Assembly: GCA_018435665.1 (NCBI GenBank)
Contig: JAHDND010000038.1
Span: 1-61,885, forward strand
Direction of reading: 5' to 3'
Source: Candidatus Thiosymbion sp.
GTDB taxonomy: Bacteria; Pseudomonadota; Gammaproteobacteria; Chromatiales; Chromatiaceae
DNA: 61,885 nucleotides
Shown here: one piece after another, positions 1-8,438 of the stretch
Numbering within the stretch: position 1 is the first letter of the stretch
Layout: every line of letters begins with the position of its first letter
The notes under the pieces: model-generated
Told to the model about the DNA's origin: nothing
Seen by the model: only the letters and a program-made list of their open reading frames with translations
Database searches by the model: none
Program-made: the position numbers and the translations under genes

Positions 1-131
1 CGTAATGGACCACAAGAGCCACTCAGAATACCCAAAATGAGCCCAAAAACGGGTTAAAACGGGCTGCTAAGTCAAAAATGACGCTCTCCAAGGGCGGAAA
101 GAGAGAAATCGGGTCATTCTTCAGCGTTTCC
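1..131. mobile_element. Probable end of an IS5-family-like insertion sequence
   Basis: Read on the minus strand, the hyfG reading frame runs into CTAA (plus-strand TTAG, 132-135) and then GGAAACGCTGAAGAATGACC, after which similarity to hydrogenase-type large subunits stops. CTAA fits the 4-bp YTAR target typical of IS5-family elements, and the next bases resemble an IS5-type terminal repeat. No transposase is visible because the window ends 131 bp later. The rest of the segment is AT-richer than the neighbouring genes and has no convincing gene. The family assignment is inference from the target site and end sequence alone. Confidence 0.55.
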
Positions 132-1437
132 TTAGGGAGAGACTGATCCGGACCTCGGCCATGCGTACCCGTACCCGGGCAGCCACGTCGCCAGCGGTTT
201 CCACGGGTACAGTCACCGGGTGCGTGTCGTAGGGCGGGTAGGGGTTGTCGCGCCGCACGTCGAACACCTGCCCGCTCGCCTTGCCGACGTAGCCCGTGCA
301 TCCCAGGGCTCGGGCATCGGCGTGACTCAGGTAGCCGGTGCTCAGCAGTCGGTCATCCAGCGAGGGATGATCGTCGACAATGTCGAATAAGGGTTCGATC
401 ACCTGGCGCAGGGCCGCGTGGTCCGCGCGCAGGAGCGCGGCCCCCTCGGGTGGCAGGTCGTGGGCGACGCCGCCGGGAATCACGGCATCCATCATGAAGC
501 GATGACCAAAGAGCTCCGCGCTGCGGCGATGCCATTGCTCACGCAAGCGCGCGCACTGCACATGAACGAAGGCAAAGCCCACGTCGTTACAGATGGCGCC
601 AATATCGCCGAGATGATTAGCGATGCGCTCGCGTTCGCTGAACAAGGCGCGCAATATCGCGGCCCGTGGGGGAACGATGCAGGTGGTGGCACGCTCCATC
701 GCCTGGCAGGCTGCCCAGGCGTGAGCCACTGTCGAGTCTCCCGAGACGCGCCCGGCCAGCCGGGCGAGTCCAAGCGGGTCGCGCCCAACAGCGCTTTTTT
801 CAATGCCCTTGTGAACGTAGCCCAGGCGCGCTTCCAGCCGCAGGACCTCTTCGCCTACCGCCTGGAAGCGAAAATGGCCGGGTTCGATGATCCCAGCGTG
901 TACCGGCCCGACCGGGATTTCGTAGACGCCGCTGCCGTGGATGCCAGCAAAGGGGTAGTCGGCATCGGCGCGGACACGTCTGAGCGAGCGTCCCTCGATG
1001 GGATAGTCCAGGCGCAGGGGAAATTCGCCGTCTGGCCAAGCCTGGTGGCGGGTCCAGCGGCGGCGATCCGGGTGATCCAGAAAGGCGACTCCCGTCAAAT
1101 CGCGCAGATGACGCTCCAGGCGATTCGCGCCCGGAAAGTAGGGCGTGTGCGAAGCCAGGATCGGGTGGCTCAGGGGTACCTCGGTCTCGATCACCAGGTA
1201 ATCCCCCAAATGCTCCAGGCAGACACGCACCACGACATCCAATTCCCGTGGATCACCCCAGGCGCCGGCCCAGCGGCAGCCCATGCCCGCCGCCACGGAA
1301 CCCGCCTTACCCCAGTCCTCGGCATCCAGCACGAGCCGATGGGCCGGGTTTAGGGACGCGGCCTCGCCAAAGCGCACGAGCGCATGTTCGTCTTCCAGTC
1401 GCGCGAGATACTCGGACAGCCAGTCGAAGGCACTCAT
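121..1437 (-). pseudogene. hyfG: Hyf/Ehr-type large subunit (NuoCD-like), 3' end truncated
   Basis: This 438-residue product matches HyfG/HycE-type subunits, a NuoC-like N-terminal part (about residues 1-165) fused to a NuoD/49-kDa-like part. It is shorter than the roughly 570 residues usual for the family. It stops as RISLSL-RKR, where the last three residues appear to come from the adjoining insertion sequence. At the place of the first NiFe cysteine pair it reads RLAGRVSGDSTVAHAW, so the N-terminal metal-ligand cysteines are missing even before the truncation. That pattern fits the energy-converting-hydrogenase-related (Ehr) group rather than a true hydrogenase. The start overlaps the hyfF stop by 4 bp. 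The subunit is probably non-functional in this strain, unless the break is an assembly artefact. Confidence 0.75.
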
Positions 1438-2906
1438 AGCAGGTGCGTCCCGGTGATCAGCTCAGTCGCTCGATCTAGCCAGCTGGTGAGGAACGGGGGG
1501 ATGGAGAGTCCAAGCCAGAGTACCAGCCCCAGGTGGGTCAGCACCGGCAGCATGTTCGCGGCCACGGGCCGCTGGCCTGGAGGCGCGGCGCCATAGACCA
1601 TGGGCTGTAGGTGCCGAAACAGGCCGGCGAAGGCGATGACCAAACCCGTCACCAGGGGGAGCGTGAACCAGGGCTGCGCCTGCATGGTGGCGGTCAGCAG
1701 CAGGAACTCGCTGGTAAAGACGCCGAAGGGCGGAAAGCCCGCGATCGCAACCACGCCGATCAGCAGCGACCAGCCCACGGCGGGTTGGGTTCGGATCAGC
1801 CCCCGGATGTGGTCGATGGACTGGGTACCGGCAATGTGGGCCGCATGGCCCACGGTGACGAAAATCGCCGACTTGGTGAAGGAGTGCACCAGCATGTGCA
1901 GCAGGGCGCCGAAAGTGGCGAGTGGACCGCCGAGACCGAAGCCGAAGGTCATCAAGCCCATGTGCTCGATCGAGGAGTAGCTGAACATACGCTTGATGTC
2001 GCGCTGACGATGCAGGAACAGGCTCGCCGTCATGAACGTGACCAGGCCAAATCCCATCATCAGTTGGCCAGCCAGGTGCGGGGTGGCGGTTCCGGCCAGG
2101 GAGCCATCCACGAGCATCTTCAGGCGGATCAACGCATAGAGGGCGACATTTAACAAGAGCCCGGAGAGCACGGCCGACATGGGGGTGGGACCCTCCGAAT
2201 GCGCATCGGGCAGCCATTGGTGCATGGGCACCAAACCGACCTTGGTCCCATAGCCCACGAGCAGGAAGACGAAGGCGAGCCGCATCACCACGGCGTCGAG
2301 TTCCCCGGAGCGCTGATAGAGCGCGCTCCAGAGCAGACCGGTCTCCGGATCGCTGATGACCTGCTGGGCCGCGAAATAGGTCAGAACCGTGCCAAACAGC
2401 GCCAGGGCGATACCGACACCGCAGAGGATGAAGTACTTCCAGGCCGCCTCCACCGCCTCGGGTGTGCGGTATAAGGACACCAGCAGCACGGTCGCCAACG
2501 TCGCTCCTTCCACCGCCACCCACAGGACACCGAGGTTGTCAGTGGTGAGCGACAGCAGCATGGTGAACATGAAGGTCTGGTACATGGAATGGTAAATGCG
2601 CATGCCGCGATTGCCGATCTTGCCGGTCTCGCAGACGTGGCGCATGTAAGGCCGGGAGAAGATCGATGTGGTCAGCCCGACAAAGGTGTTCAGCGCCACG
2701 AGATAGACATTGAAGGCGTCGATGCGAAAGGTGAATCCGGCGACCTCGCCGACGGTGGCCACCGTCCAGGCCAGCATCATCGCCGCGGCAAATGAGACCG
2801 CGGATACCCCGACGTTGAGCCAACCGGCCCAGCGCAGCGGACGAAACAGGGCCAGGATGACGGCGCCTGCCAGAGGCGCGAGAAGCACGATCAGCAAGGC
2901 GTTCAA
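1434..2906 (-). CDS. hyfF: Hydrogenase-4-type component F (NuoN/MrpD-like membrane subunit)
   Basis: This 490-residue multi-spanning protein belongs to the proton-translocating NuoL/M/N-MrpA/D superfamily. Features include GTKVGLVPMHQWLPDAHSE around residues 235-255, carrying the conserved lysine and the channel-type histidines, and the segment SSIEHMGLMTFG. It would sit in the inner membrane as an ion-pumping subunit of a Hyf/Ehr complex. It overlaps hyfE upstream and hyfG downstream by 4 bp each, which implies translational coupling. Escherichia coli HyfF has about 526 residues, so the length is close to normal. No frameshift is visible. With hyfG truncated, its role may be lost or altered. 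Confidence 0.88.
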   Translation of the reverse strand: MNALLIVLLAPLAGAVILALFRPLRWAGWLNVGVSAVSFAAAMMLAWTVATVGEVAGFTFRIDAFNVYLVALNTFVGLTTSIFSRPYMRHVCETGKIGNRGMRIYHSMYQTFMFTMLLSLTTDNLGVLWVAVEGATLATVLLVSLYRTPEAVEAAWKYFILCGVGIALALFGTVLTYFAAQQVISDPETGLLWSALYQRSGELDAVVMRLAFVFLLVGYGTKVGLVPMHQWLPDAHSEGPTPMSAVLSGLLLNVALYALIRLKMLVDGSLAGTATPHLAGQLMMGFGLVTFMTASLFLHRQRDIKRMFSYSSIEHMGLMTFGFGLGGPLATFGALLHMLVHSFTKSAIFVTVGHAAHIAGTQSIDHIRGLIRTQPAVGWSLLIGVVAIAGFPPFGVFTSEFLLLTATMQAQPWFTLPLVTGLVIAFAGLFRHLQPMVYGAAPPGQRPVAANMLPVLTHLGLVLWLGLSIPPFLTSWLDRATELITGTHLL

Positions 2907-3589
2907 TTGCCATCCTCCACGGTCTCGGTGAGCCGGTTGAGCCGGTCCACGTCGAGGGAATCGATGCTTTCGCGAATCTGGAAGAAGAACACCCCAAACA
3001 AAACCATCGCCACCAAGACATCGAAGGCGACGCCAAGCTCGACGACCATTGGCATGCCGGAGGTTGCGGAGACGGCGGCCAGGAAGAGGCCATTCTCCAT
3101 CGACATGAAGCCAAGCACCTGAACCACCGCCTGCTGGCGGAACACCATCGTCAGCAGGCCGATCAGCAGCACGGACAGGCTGATGGCGACGATGTTGCGC
3201 GTGAAGATCTGCTCTTGCTGGATCATGGGCAGCACCAGCCAGTAGCTGAAGACCACCATGGCGACAGCGGCCATCATGATCAGGGCGGGCCTATCCAGCG
3301 ATTGCACATGGCGATCAAGCTCCAGACGCCGTGTCAGGCGATGCAGCATCCAGGGGATCAGCAGGGCCTTGAGCAGCAGGGTGAGCGCTCCCGAGAAATA
3401 GAGATGATGGGAATGGCTGGTCATGGCGACTACGAACGTTACCGCCGCCACCAAGGCGCCCTGCCAGGCAAAAACATGGATAGCGGAGACCAGGCGTGCC
3501 TGAGCAAGCAGGGCAAACGAGGTGAAAAGCACGAGCGCCGCCAACATCAGCACCAACTGCTGGAGCAGGGAGAGACTGGTGAAGATCAT
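2903..3589 (-). CDS. hyfE: Hydrogenase-4-type component E (NuoK/MrpC-like)
   Basis: This 228-residue hydrophobic protein has several predicted helices. The stretch VQVLGFMSMENGLFLAAV near residue 170 is the NuoK/HyfE signature, with the membrane-buried glutamate in MEN. It belongs to the Hyf/Ehr membrane arm. Start and stop overlap hyfC and hyfF by 4 bp, a tightly coupled operon. Escherichia coli HyfE has 216 residues, so this looks complete. The N-terminus (MIFTSLSLLQQLVLML) starts directly with a membrane helix, which supports the chosen start. Confidence 0.87.
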   Translation of the reverse strand: MIFTSLSLLQQLVLMLAALVLFTSFALLAQARLVSAIHVFAWQGALVAAVTFVVAMTSHSHHLYFSGALTLLLKALLIPWMLHRLTRRLELDRHVQSLDRPALIMMAAVAMVVFSYWLVLPMIQQEQIFTRNIVAISLSVLLIGLLTMVFRQQAVVQVLGFMSMENGLFLAAVSATSGMPMVVELGVAFDVLVAMVLFGVFFFQIRESIDSLDVDRLNRLTETVEDGN

Positions 3590-4551
3590 GCGCCCACCTC
3601 GAGGATGATGTGGCTGAGCAGCCCGAGCAGCGACAAGAGGAGGGAGAGATTCAGGAAGGCCGAAACCCGGAACAGGCGCATTTTTGCCAGGACGGTTTCA
3701 GCCACCGCCAACGCCGCGCCGAGGATCAGGAGTTTGGTAACGATGGCGGCGAGCCCAACGCCCAACGCGACCGGAGTCAGGCTCTGCGCAATCCCCCAGG
3801 GGAAGAAGATGTTGACGATCAGGGTGCCATACAGGACCAGCTTGATCTGCGCCGCCCATTCCATCAGTCCCAAGTGCCGACCGGAATATTCGAGCAGCAT
3901 GGCCTCATGGATCATCGTGAGTTCGAGGTGAGTGGCCGGGTTATCCACGGGAATACGCCCGGTCTCGGCGAGCGCTACCAGTAACAGGCCACCGAGCGCG
4001 AAGAGGAACGAGGGCCTCAGCACGAGGCCACTGTTCAGGTGATATTCGACGACACTCGCCAGGTTGGTACTGTGGGCGGTCATGGCGAGTGAGAAGACCG
4101 CGACCAACATCGCCGGTTCGGCCAGGGCCGAGACCAGCATCTCGCGTGAGGCGCCCATGCCGCCGAAGGCCGTACCGACATCCATGCCGACCAGGGCGAG
4201 AAAGAATCGCGCCAAAGCCAGCAGGCCGACCAGGGCGATGATGTCCGCAATCGCCGCGGTGGGCAGATTCGTGGCCACCAGCGGGATCGTCGCCGCCGCA
4301 AGCCAGGTCGCCACAAAGACGATGTAGGGTGCGCTCCGAAACACGGGCGATGCGGTGTGGGCTACCCGTGCCTCCTTGGCGAAGAGCTTCCACAGATCGC
4401 GGTAAGGCTGGATGATCGGCGCACCGCGCCGATTTTGCAGTCTTGCCTTCACCTTGCGGACCCAGCCGACCAGTAGCGGTCCCAAGGCGGCATACAGGAG
4501 CGCCTGCAGCAAGGCCAGGCCCCAAGGGGCCATGTTCAGGAAATGATCCAT
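3586..4551 (-). CDS. hyfC: Hydrogenase-4-type component C (HycD/NuoH-like)
   Basis: This 321-residue membrane protein is of the NuoH/HycD/HyfC family, the subunit that links the soluble arm to the membrane arm. Conserved features are RRGAPIIQPYRDLWKLFAKE near residues 40-60, the RIPVDNPATHLELTMIHEAM quinone-pocket-like loop near residues 200-220, and LEYSGRHLGLMEWA just after it. The start used overlaps the end of hyfB by 16 bp. An internal ATG at residue 7 lies just past the hyfB stop and is equally possible. The gene looks intact and is the second of the hyf operon. Confidence 0.9.
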   Translation of the reverse strand: MDHFLNMAPWGLALLQALLYAALGPLLVGWVRKVKARLQNRRGAPIIQPYRDLWKLFAKEARVAHTASPVFRSAPYIVFVATWLAAATIPLVATNLPTAAIADIIALVGLLALARFFLALVGMDVGTAFGGMGASREMLVSALAEPAMLVAVFSLAMTAHSTNLASVVEYHLNSGLVLRPSFLFALGGLLLVALAETGRIPVDNPATHLELTMIHEAMLLEYSGRHLGLMEWAAQIKLVLYGTLIVNIFFPWGIAQSLTPVALGVGLAAIVTKLLILGAALAVAETVLAKMRLFRVSAFLNLSLLLSLLGLLSHIILEVGA

Positions 4552-6542
4552 AACAGAACCAAAAGGGTGCTAAGCGTCCAGCCCAGATAGACACGGATGT
4601 TGCCCGATTGCAGTTTCACCACCCGGCGGGCCGCGGACTCCACGGCCCGCGCAACCGGGGCATAGAGCAGACCCCAGGCGCGGTCCCTGACTATCAGGCG
4701 ATGATGGGCTTCACCGCCCTTGCGGAGGTCGATGGACTCCTCGATGTGGAACAAAACGCCGAACACCCGGCGGATCGGCTGGGCGAAAGCGGTGGCGGTG
4801 TATTGCATGCGCGCCGTCGGTGGTGTGAAGCCGCAGTCCCAGGCATCACAGTGACGCACCCGGCGCACGAGGCCACGACGCAGCATCCAGGCCACGGCGA
4901 CGGCCCCCAGAGACAAGAGGACGATCAGCAGTGGGGCACTGTAGCTGGCCGTTCCGGGCGATACGGGTGTCAGCCACAGCCAGCCTTGGGCAGTCGTCTG
5001 TGGCAAGCCTTCGCCGAGGAGCTGCCGCGCCACGACGTCGACGAGCGCAATGACCGAAGCAGGAAAAACGCCCAGTAGCAGGCACATCGCCGCCAGCAAT
5101 CCCTGACTGGCGCGCATGCCGAACGGAACGGGTCGGGCACGACGCACATGCCGGCTCCGGGCCTGGCCGAGGAAGGCGATACCATAAGCCTTGACGAAGC
5201 AGGCCGCGGCCAGGGCGCCAGTAAGTGCCAACACCGCCGCGGCAATGGGAATCAGACTGCGCAGCACGCCGCTGTCAAGTTGCCAGGCCTGAAGTGCCGA
5301 CTGGAAGGTCAACCACTCGGAGACGAAGCCATTGAAGGGGGGCAGTGCCGAGATGGAAAGGCAACCAATCAGAAAGAACAGGCCGGTCCAGGGCATGCGC
5401 CGTAACAGCCCCCCCATCTGCTCAAGGTCATGTTCATGGGTGCTGTGCAGGATGGCGCCGGCGCCGAGGAACAGAAGGCCCTTGAACATGGCGTGATTGA
5501 TGCTGTGGTAAAGCGCGGCGATCAACGCCAGGCTTCCCAGCACCAGGTGGCCAGTACTCAAAAACACCATGGCCAGCCCCAGGCCAATGAAGATGATCCC
5601 GAGATTCTCGACCGAGGAATAGGCCAGGAGACGCTTGAGATCATTCTGCATCAGGGCATAGAGCACGCCCATGATGGCCGACACGCTGCCGATTGCCAGC
5701 ACGCTGACGCCCCACTGCCAATGGAACTGGCCGATGAGGTCAAAGATCACCCGAATGAAACCGTACACGGCCACCTTGAGCATCACCCCGGACATCAGGG
5801 CCGATATGTGCGAGGGCGCCACGGGGTGGGCCTCAGGCAGCCAGGCATGCAGCGGCACCAGTCCTGCTTTCATGCCGAAGCCGAGAAAGACCAAAACGAA
5901 GGCGATACTCGACCAGATGAAGGGGAGCTCGGCGACGCGCATCGTATCGAAGCCAAAGCCACCGCCAAATGCCGCCAGGACCCCGAAGCCAAGCAGAATG
6001 GCCAGTCCGCCGATATGGGCCATCAAGAGATAGAGGAATGCCGCGCGTCGGTTAGCCCCATTCTCGTGCTGGAACGCCACCAGAAAATAAGATGACAGGG
6101 ACATCAACTCCCAGGCCACCATGAACAGGAAGGCATCGTCTGCCAGCACCACCAGCAGCATGCCGGTGAGGAACAGGCCAGTGAATACGCCCAGCGCCGC
6201 AAGAGATTCGCGACCGCGCTCGATCGCACGGGCATAGACGGGTCCGTACAGGCCCACGGCACAGCTCACGATACCGATCAGCGTGAAGAAGAACCCGGCG
6301 AGCGGGTCCAGACGCACCCGCCACGGGAGCCATGGCAGCCCCAACGGCAGGGTGGTCGCGATCACGCCACCCTCGACGAGAGTGACCAGACCCGCCGCGA
6401 GCGCGGAGAGGCCTGCGAGCCCGAGCAAGGGCATCGCTAGCATGCGGAGGATCTGCGGTATCCGCCCCGCGCCCAGCGACACCGCGGACGAAGTCAGCGC
6501 CAGTGCGATGGCGAACGCGGCGAGCAACAATCCCGTATCCAT
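4536..6542 (-). CDS. hyfB: Hydrogenase-4-type component B (NuoL/M-like ion pump)
   Basis: This protein of about 668 residues is of the HyfB/HycC type in the NuoL/MrpA superfamily. FGMKAGLVPLHAWLPEAHP around residue 230 carries the conserved lysine, and SSVENLGIIFIGLG is the discontinuous-helix region. Its length equals that of E. coli HyfB (672). The ATG at 6542 is preferred over a TTG two codons upstream because the ATG begins the usual MDTGLLLAAF helix. It is the first structural gene of the operon and lies 2 bp from the stop of the XRE gene. No hyfD homologue is present between hyfC and hyfE, which suggests a compact Ehr-like layout. Confidence 0.9.
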   Translation of the reverse strand: MDTGLLLAAFAIALALTSSAVSLGAGRIPQILRMLAMPLLGLAGLSALAAGLVTLVEGGVIATTLPLGLPWLPWRVRLDPLAGFFFTLIGIVSCAVGLYGPVYARAIERGRESLAALGVFTGLFLTGMLLVVLADDAFLFMVAWELMSLSSYFLVAFQHENGANRRAAFLYLLMAHIGGLAILLGFGVLAAFGGGFGFDTMRVAELPFIWSSIAFVLVFLGFGMKAGLVPLHAWLPEAHPVAPSHISALMSGVMLKVAVYGFIRVIFDLIGQFHWQWGVSVLAIGSVSAIMGVLYALMQNDLKRLLAYSSVENLGIIFIGLGLAMVFLSTGHLVLGSLALIAALYHSINHAMFKGLLFLGAGAILHSTHEHDLEQMGGLLRRMPWTGLFFLIGCLSISALPPFNGFVSEWLTFQSALQAWQLDSGVLRSLIPIAAAVLALTGALAAACFVKAYGIAFLGQARSRHVRRARPVPFGMRASQGLLAAMCLLLGVFPASVIALVDVVARQLLGEGLPQTTAQGWLWLTPVSPGTASYSAPLLIVLLSLGAVAVAWMLRRGLVRRVRHCDAWDCGFTPPTARMQYTATAFAQPIRRVFGVLFHIEESIDLRKGGEAHHRLIVRDRAWGLLYAPVARAVESAARRVVKLQSGNIRVYLGWTLSTLLVLLWIIS

Positions 6543-6544
6543 GA

Positions 6545-6814
6545 TCAAGGCTTGCTGGTGGAGTTCGCGGACGTCATCAGCCGGACACCACGTCCCCCCC
6601 CGTTGCTGACAGTTCCCTCTCCGATCAACTCCACCCCCGCCTTCTGCAAGGCGTCGACCAATTTGACCAGCGAGTCGACGTTGCCCCGCACCTGACCCTC
6701 GCTAGCCTCCATGCGTTGTATGGTCGGCAGCGACAAACCGGATGCTTCTGCCAGGTGACGCTGATCCATGTTGAGCAGTGCCCGGGCAGCCCGAATCTGG
6801 GCGGATGTAATCAT
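6545..6814 (-). CDS. Small XRE-family helix-turn-helix regulator
   Basis: This 89-residue protein has a single Cro/CI-type HTH at about residues 5-60 (QRHLAEASGLSLPTIQRME is the helix-turn-helix). A short tail, VELIGEGTVSNGGGRGVRL, is common in stand-alone XRE proteins of alphaproteobacteria and gammaproteobacteria. It ends 2 bp before hyfB and reads in the same direction, so it may head the same transcript and control it. That link is inferred from spacing only. No toxin gene lies next to it, which argues against an ordinary toxin-antitoxin pair. Confidence 0.8.
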   Translation of the reverse strand: MITSAQIRAARALLNMDQRHLAEASGLSLPTIQRMEASEGQVRGNVDSLVKLVDALQKAGVELIGEGTVSNGGGRGVRLMTSANSTSKP

Positions 6815-6960
6815 TTTTCTGACATGAGTTATTAGATAATTTTTGTGATTATGAACCTCTCACACATGAGTAGTAAAGTTTCAGACATCATCCAACCCCC
6901 CGGCAGTGCTGACTGGGGTAGGTAGGCACCACCCTGCTATGCCACAGGCTCTCAGCCCTT

Positions 6961-8166
6961 TCACAATCCCGCAAGCGCCTGCTCGAGATCCGCCAGCAAG
7001 TCCCTGCCGTCCTCCAGGCCCACCGACAGGCGCACCAGGCCTTCGCTGATGAAATGGGCGGCACGCTCCTCCAGGCTGTAGACGGCATGGGTCATGCTGG
7101 CAGGGTGCTGGGCCAGGCTCTCCGCATCCCCCAGGCTAACGGCGCGGGTGAAGAGTCGCAGGGCATCCATGAACCGGCGGCCGGCCTCGAAGCCGCCCTT
7201 GAGTTCGAAGGCGACCATGCCCCCGGGCTGGCCCATCTGGCGGCAGGCGAGGTCACGCTGAGGAAAGGAGGCCAGGCCGGGGTAATGGACCACGGCCACC
7301 GCCGGATGGGCTTCCAGGAAATTCGCCACCTGGATGGCATTGAGGGAATGGCGGTCCATGCGCAGGGCCAGGGTCTTGAGGCCGCGCAGGATGAGAAAGG
7401 CGTCCTGGGAGGAGAGCACGGCCCCGGTCATGTCCTTGATGCCGACGTAACGCACCTCGTCCAGGGCCGCCTTGGGGCCGACGATGGCCCCCGCCAGCAG
7501 GTCACCGTGGCCGCCCAGATACTTGGTGGCGGAATGGACGACGAAGTCGGCCCCCAGTTCCAGGGGCCGCTGGAGATAGGGGGTGCAGTAGGTATTGTCC
7601 ACCACCGTCAGGGCGCCATGGCCACGGGCGATGGCGGCGATGGCGGCGATGTCCACCAGGCGCATGTTGGGATTGGCCGGGGTCTCGAAAAAGACCATCT
7701 TGGTCTGGGGGGAGATGGCGGCGGCCAGGTTGGCCGGGTCGGTCAAGTCCAAATGCCGGACCTGGACGCCGAACCTCTCCAGCCCGTGGTGGAAGAAGGC
7801 GAAGGTGCAGCCGTAGAGGGTCTTGTCCGCGATCAACTCGTTCCCCGGTGCCAGCAGGGTCCAGAGCAGGGAGGTGGTGGCCCCCTGTCCCGAGGCGGTC
7901 ACCAGGGCCGCCTCACCCCCTTCCAGGTTGGCCAGGCGTTCCTCCAGCAGATGGGTGGTGGGATTGCCGACCCGGGAGTAGACATAACCCGGCTGCTCGC
8001 CGGCAAAGCGCGCCATGCCATCGGCGACCGTGGGGAAGGTATAGGTGGAACTGAGGTAAAGGGGCGGACAGAGGGCGCCATGACCCTCGTAGGGATCATA
8101 ACCATGGTGGATGGCACGGGTGGAAAATCCGGGCGCTTGGGCGGGCTTGTCTGGCGTCATGGTCAT
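6961..8166 (-). CDS. mdeA: L-methionine gamma-lyase (PLP enzyme)
   Basis: This 401-residue enzyme of the Cys/Met-metabolism PLP fold would split L-methionine to methanethiol, 2-oxobutyrate and ammonia in the cytoplasm. The PLP lysine is in VVHSATKYLGGHGD, and the cofactor-binding YSRVGNPT and ASGQGATTS segments are present. The stretch TLYGCTFAFFHHG contains the active-site cysteine that distinguishes methionine gamma-lyases from cystathionine lyases and homoserine sulfhydrylases. C-terminal MDALRLFTRAVSLGDAESLA and SEGLVRLSVGLED match the Pseudomonas enzyme closely. A second ATG two codons inside is possible. It stands alone. Broader activity toward homocysteine or O-acylhomoserines cannot be excluded. 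Confidence 0.88.
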   Translation of the reverse strand: MTMTPDKPAQAPGFSTRAIHHGYDPYEGHGALCPPLYLSSTYTFPTVADGMARFAGEQPGYVYSRVGNPTTHLLEERLANLEGGEAALVTASGQGATTSLLWTLLAPGNELIADKTLYGCTFAFFHHGLERFGVQVRHLDLTDPANLAAAISPQTKMVFFETPANPNMRLVDIAAIAAIARGHGALTVVDNTYCTPYLQRPLELGADFVVHSATKYLGGHGDLLAGAIVGPKAALDEVRYVGIKDMTGAVLSSQDAFLILRGLKTLALRMDRHSLNAIQVANFLEAHPAVAVVHYPGLASFPQRDLACRQMGQPGGMVAFELKGGFEAGRRFMDALRLFTRAVSLGDAESLAQHPASMTHAVYSLEERAAHFISEGLVRLSVGLEDGRDLLADLEQALAGL

Positions 8167-8438
8167 GGCTTCCTGGATGACGGATCCAATGGGATTTTTT
8201 AACCCTTCAGCCCCCTCTCTCCCACCCTCCCCCGTCAGAGGGAGACAGCAAGAGAATCAGCGACTTGTGCTGTTGAAGCCGCCTCGCGTGCGTGGGGAGT
8301 CTGAAGGATTAGGTTCAATTATGGGTCAGGTCGCAACGACAAGCGACTTTGAGCCATACCCATCTCGAACCAATTTGTATTTTCCGGGCCGGACCGGCCA
8401 CCGAAGGACTTTGACAGCCCCTCACCCGGCGCCTGGTT

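Noticed and set aside
121..1437. Functional [NiFe] hydrogenase large subunit
   Set aside because: The N-terminal cysteine pair is replaced and the C-terminal part is missing.
6961..8166. O-acetylhomoserine sulfhydrylase or cystathionine gamma-synthase
   Set aside because: The TLYGCTFAFFHHG segment with the active-site cysteine and the overall match favour methionine gamma-lyase, although side activities are possible.
7054..8202. Plus-strand frame of 382 codons opposite mdeA
   Set aside because: No recognisable domain, Gly/His-rich, and mdeA on the minus strand is unambiguous.
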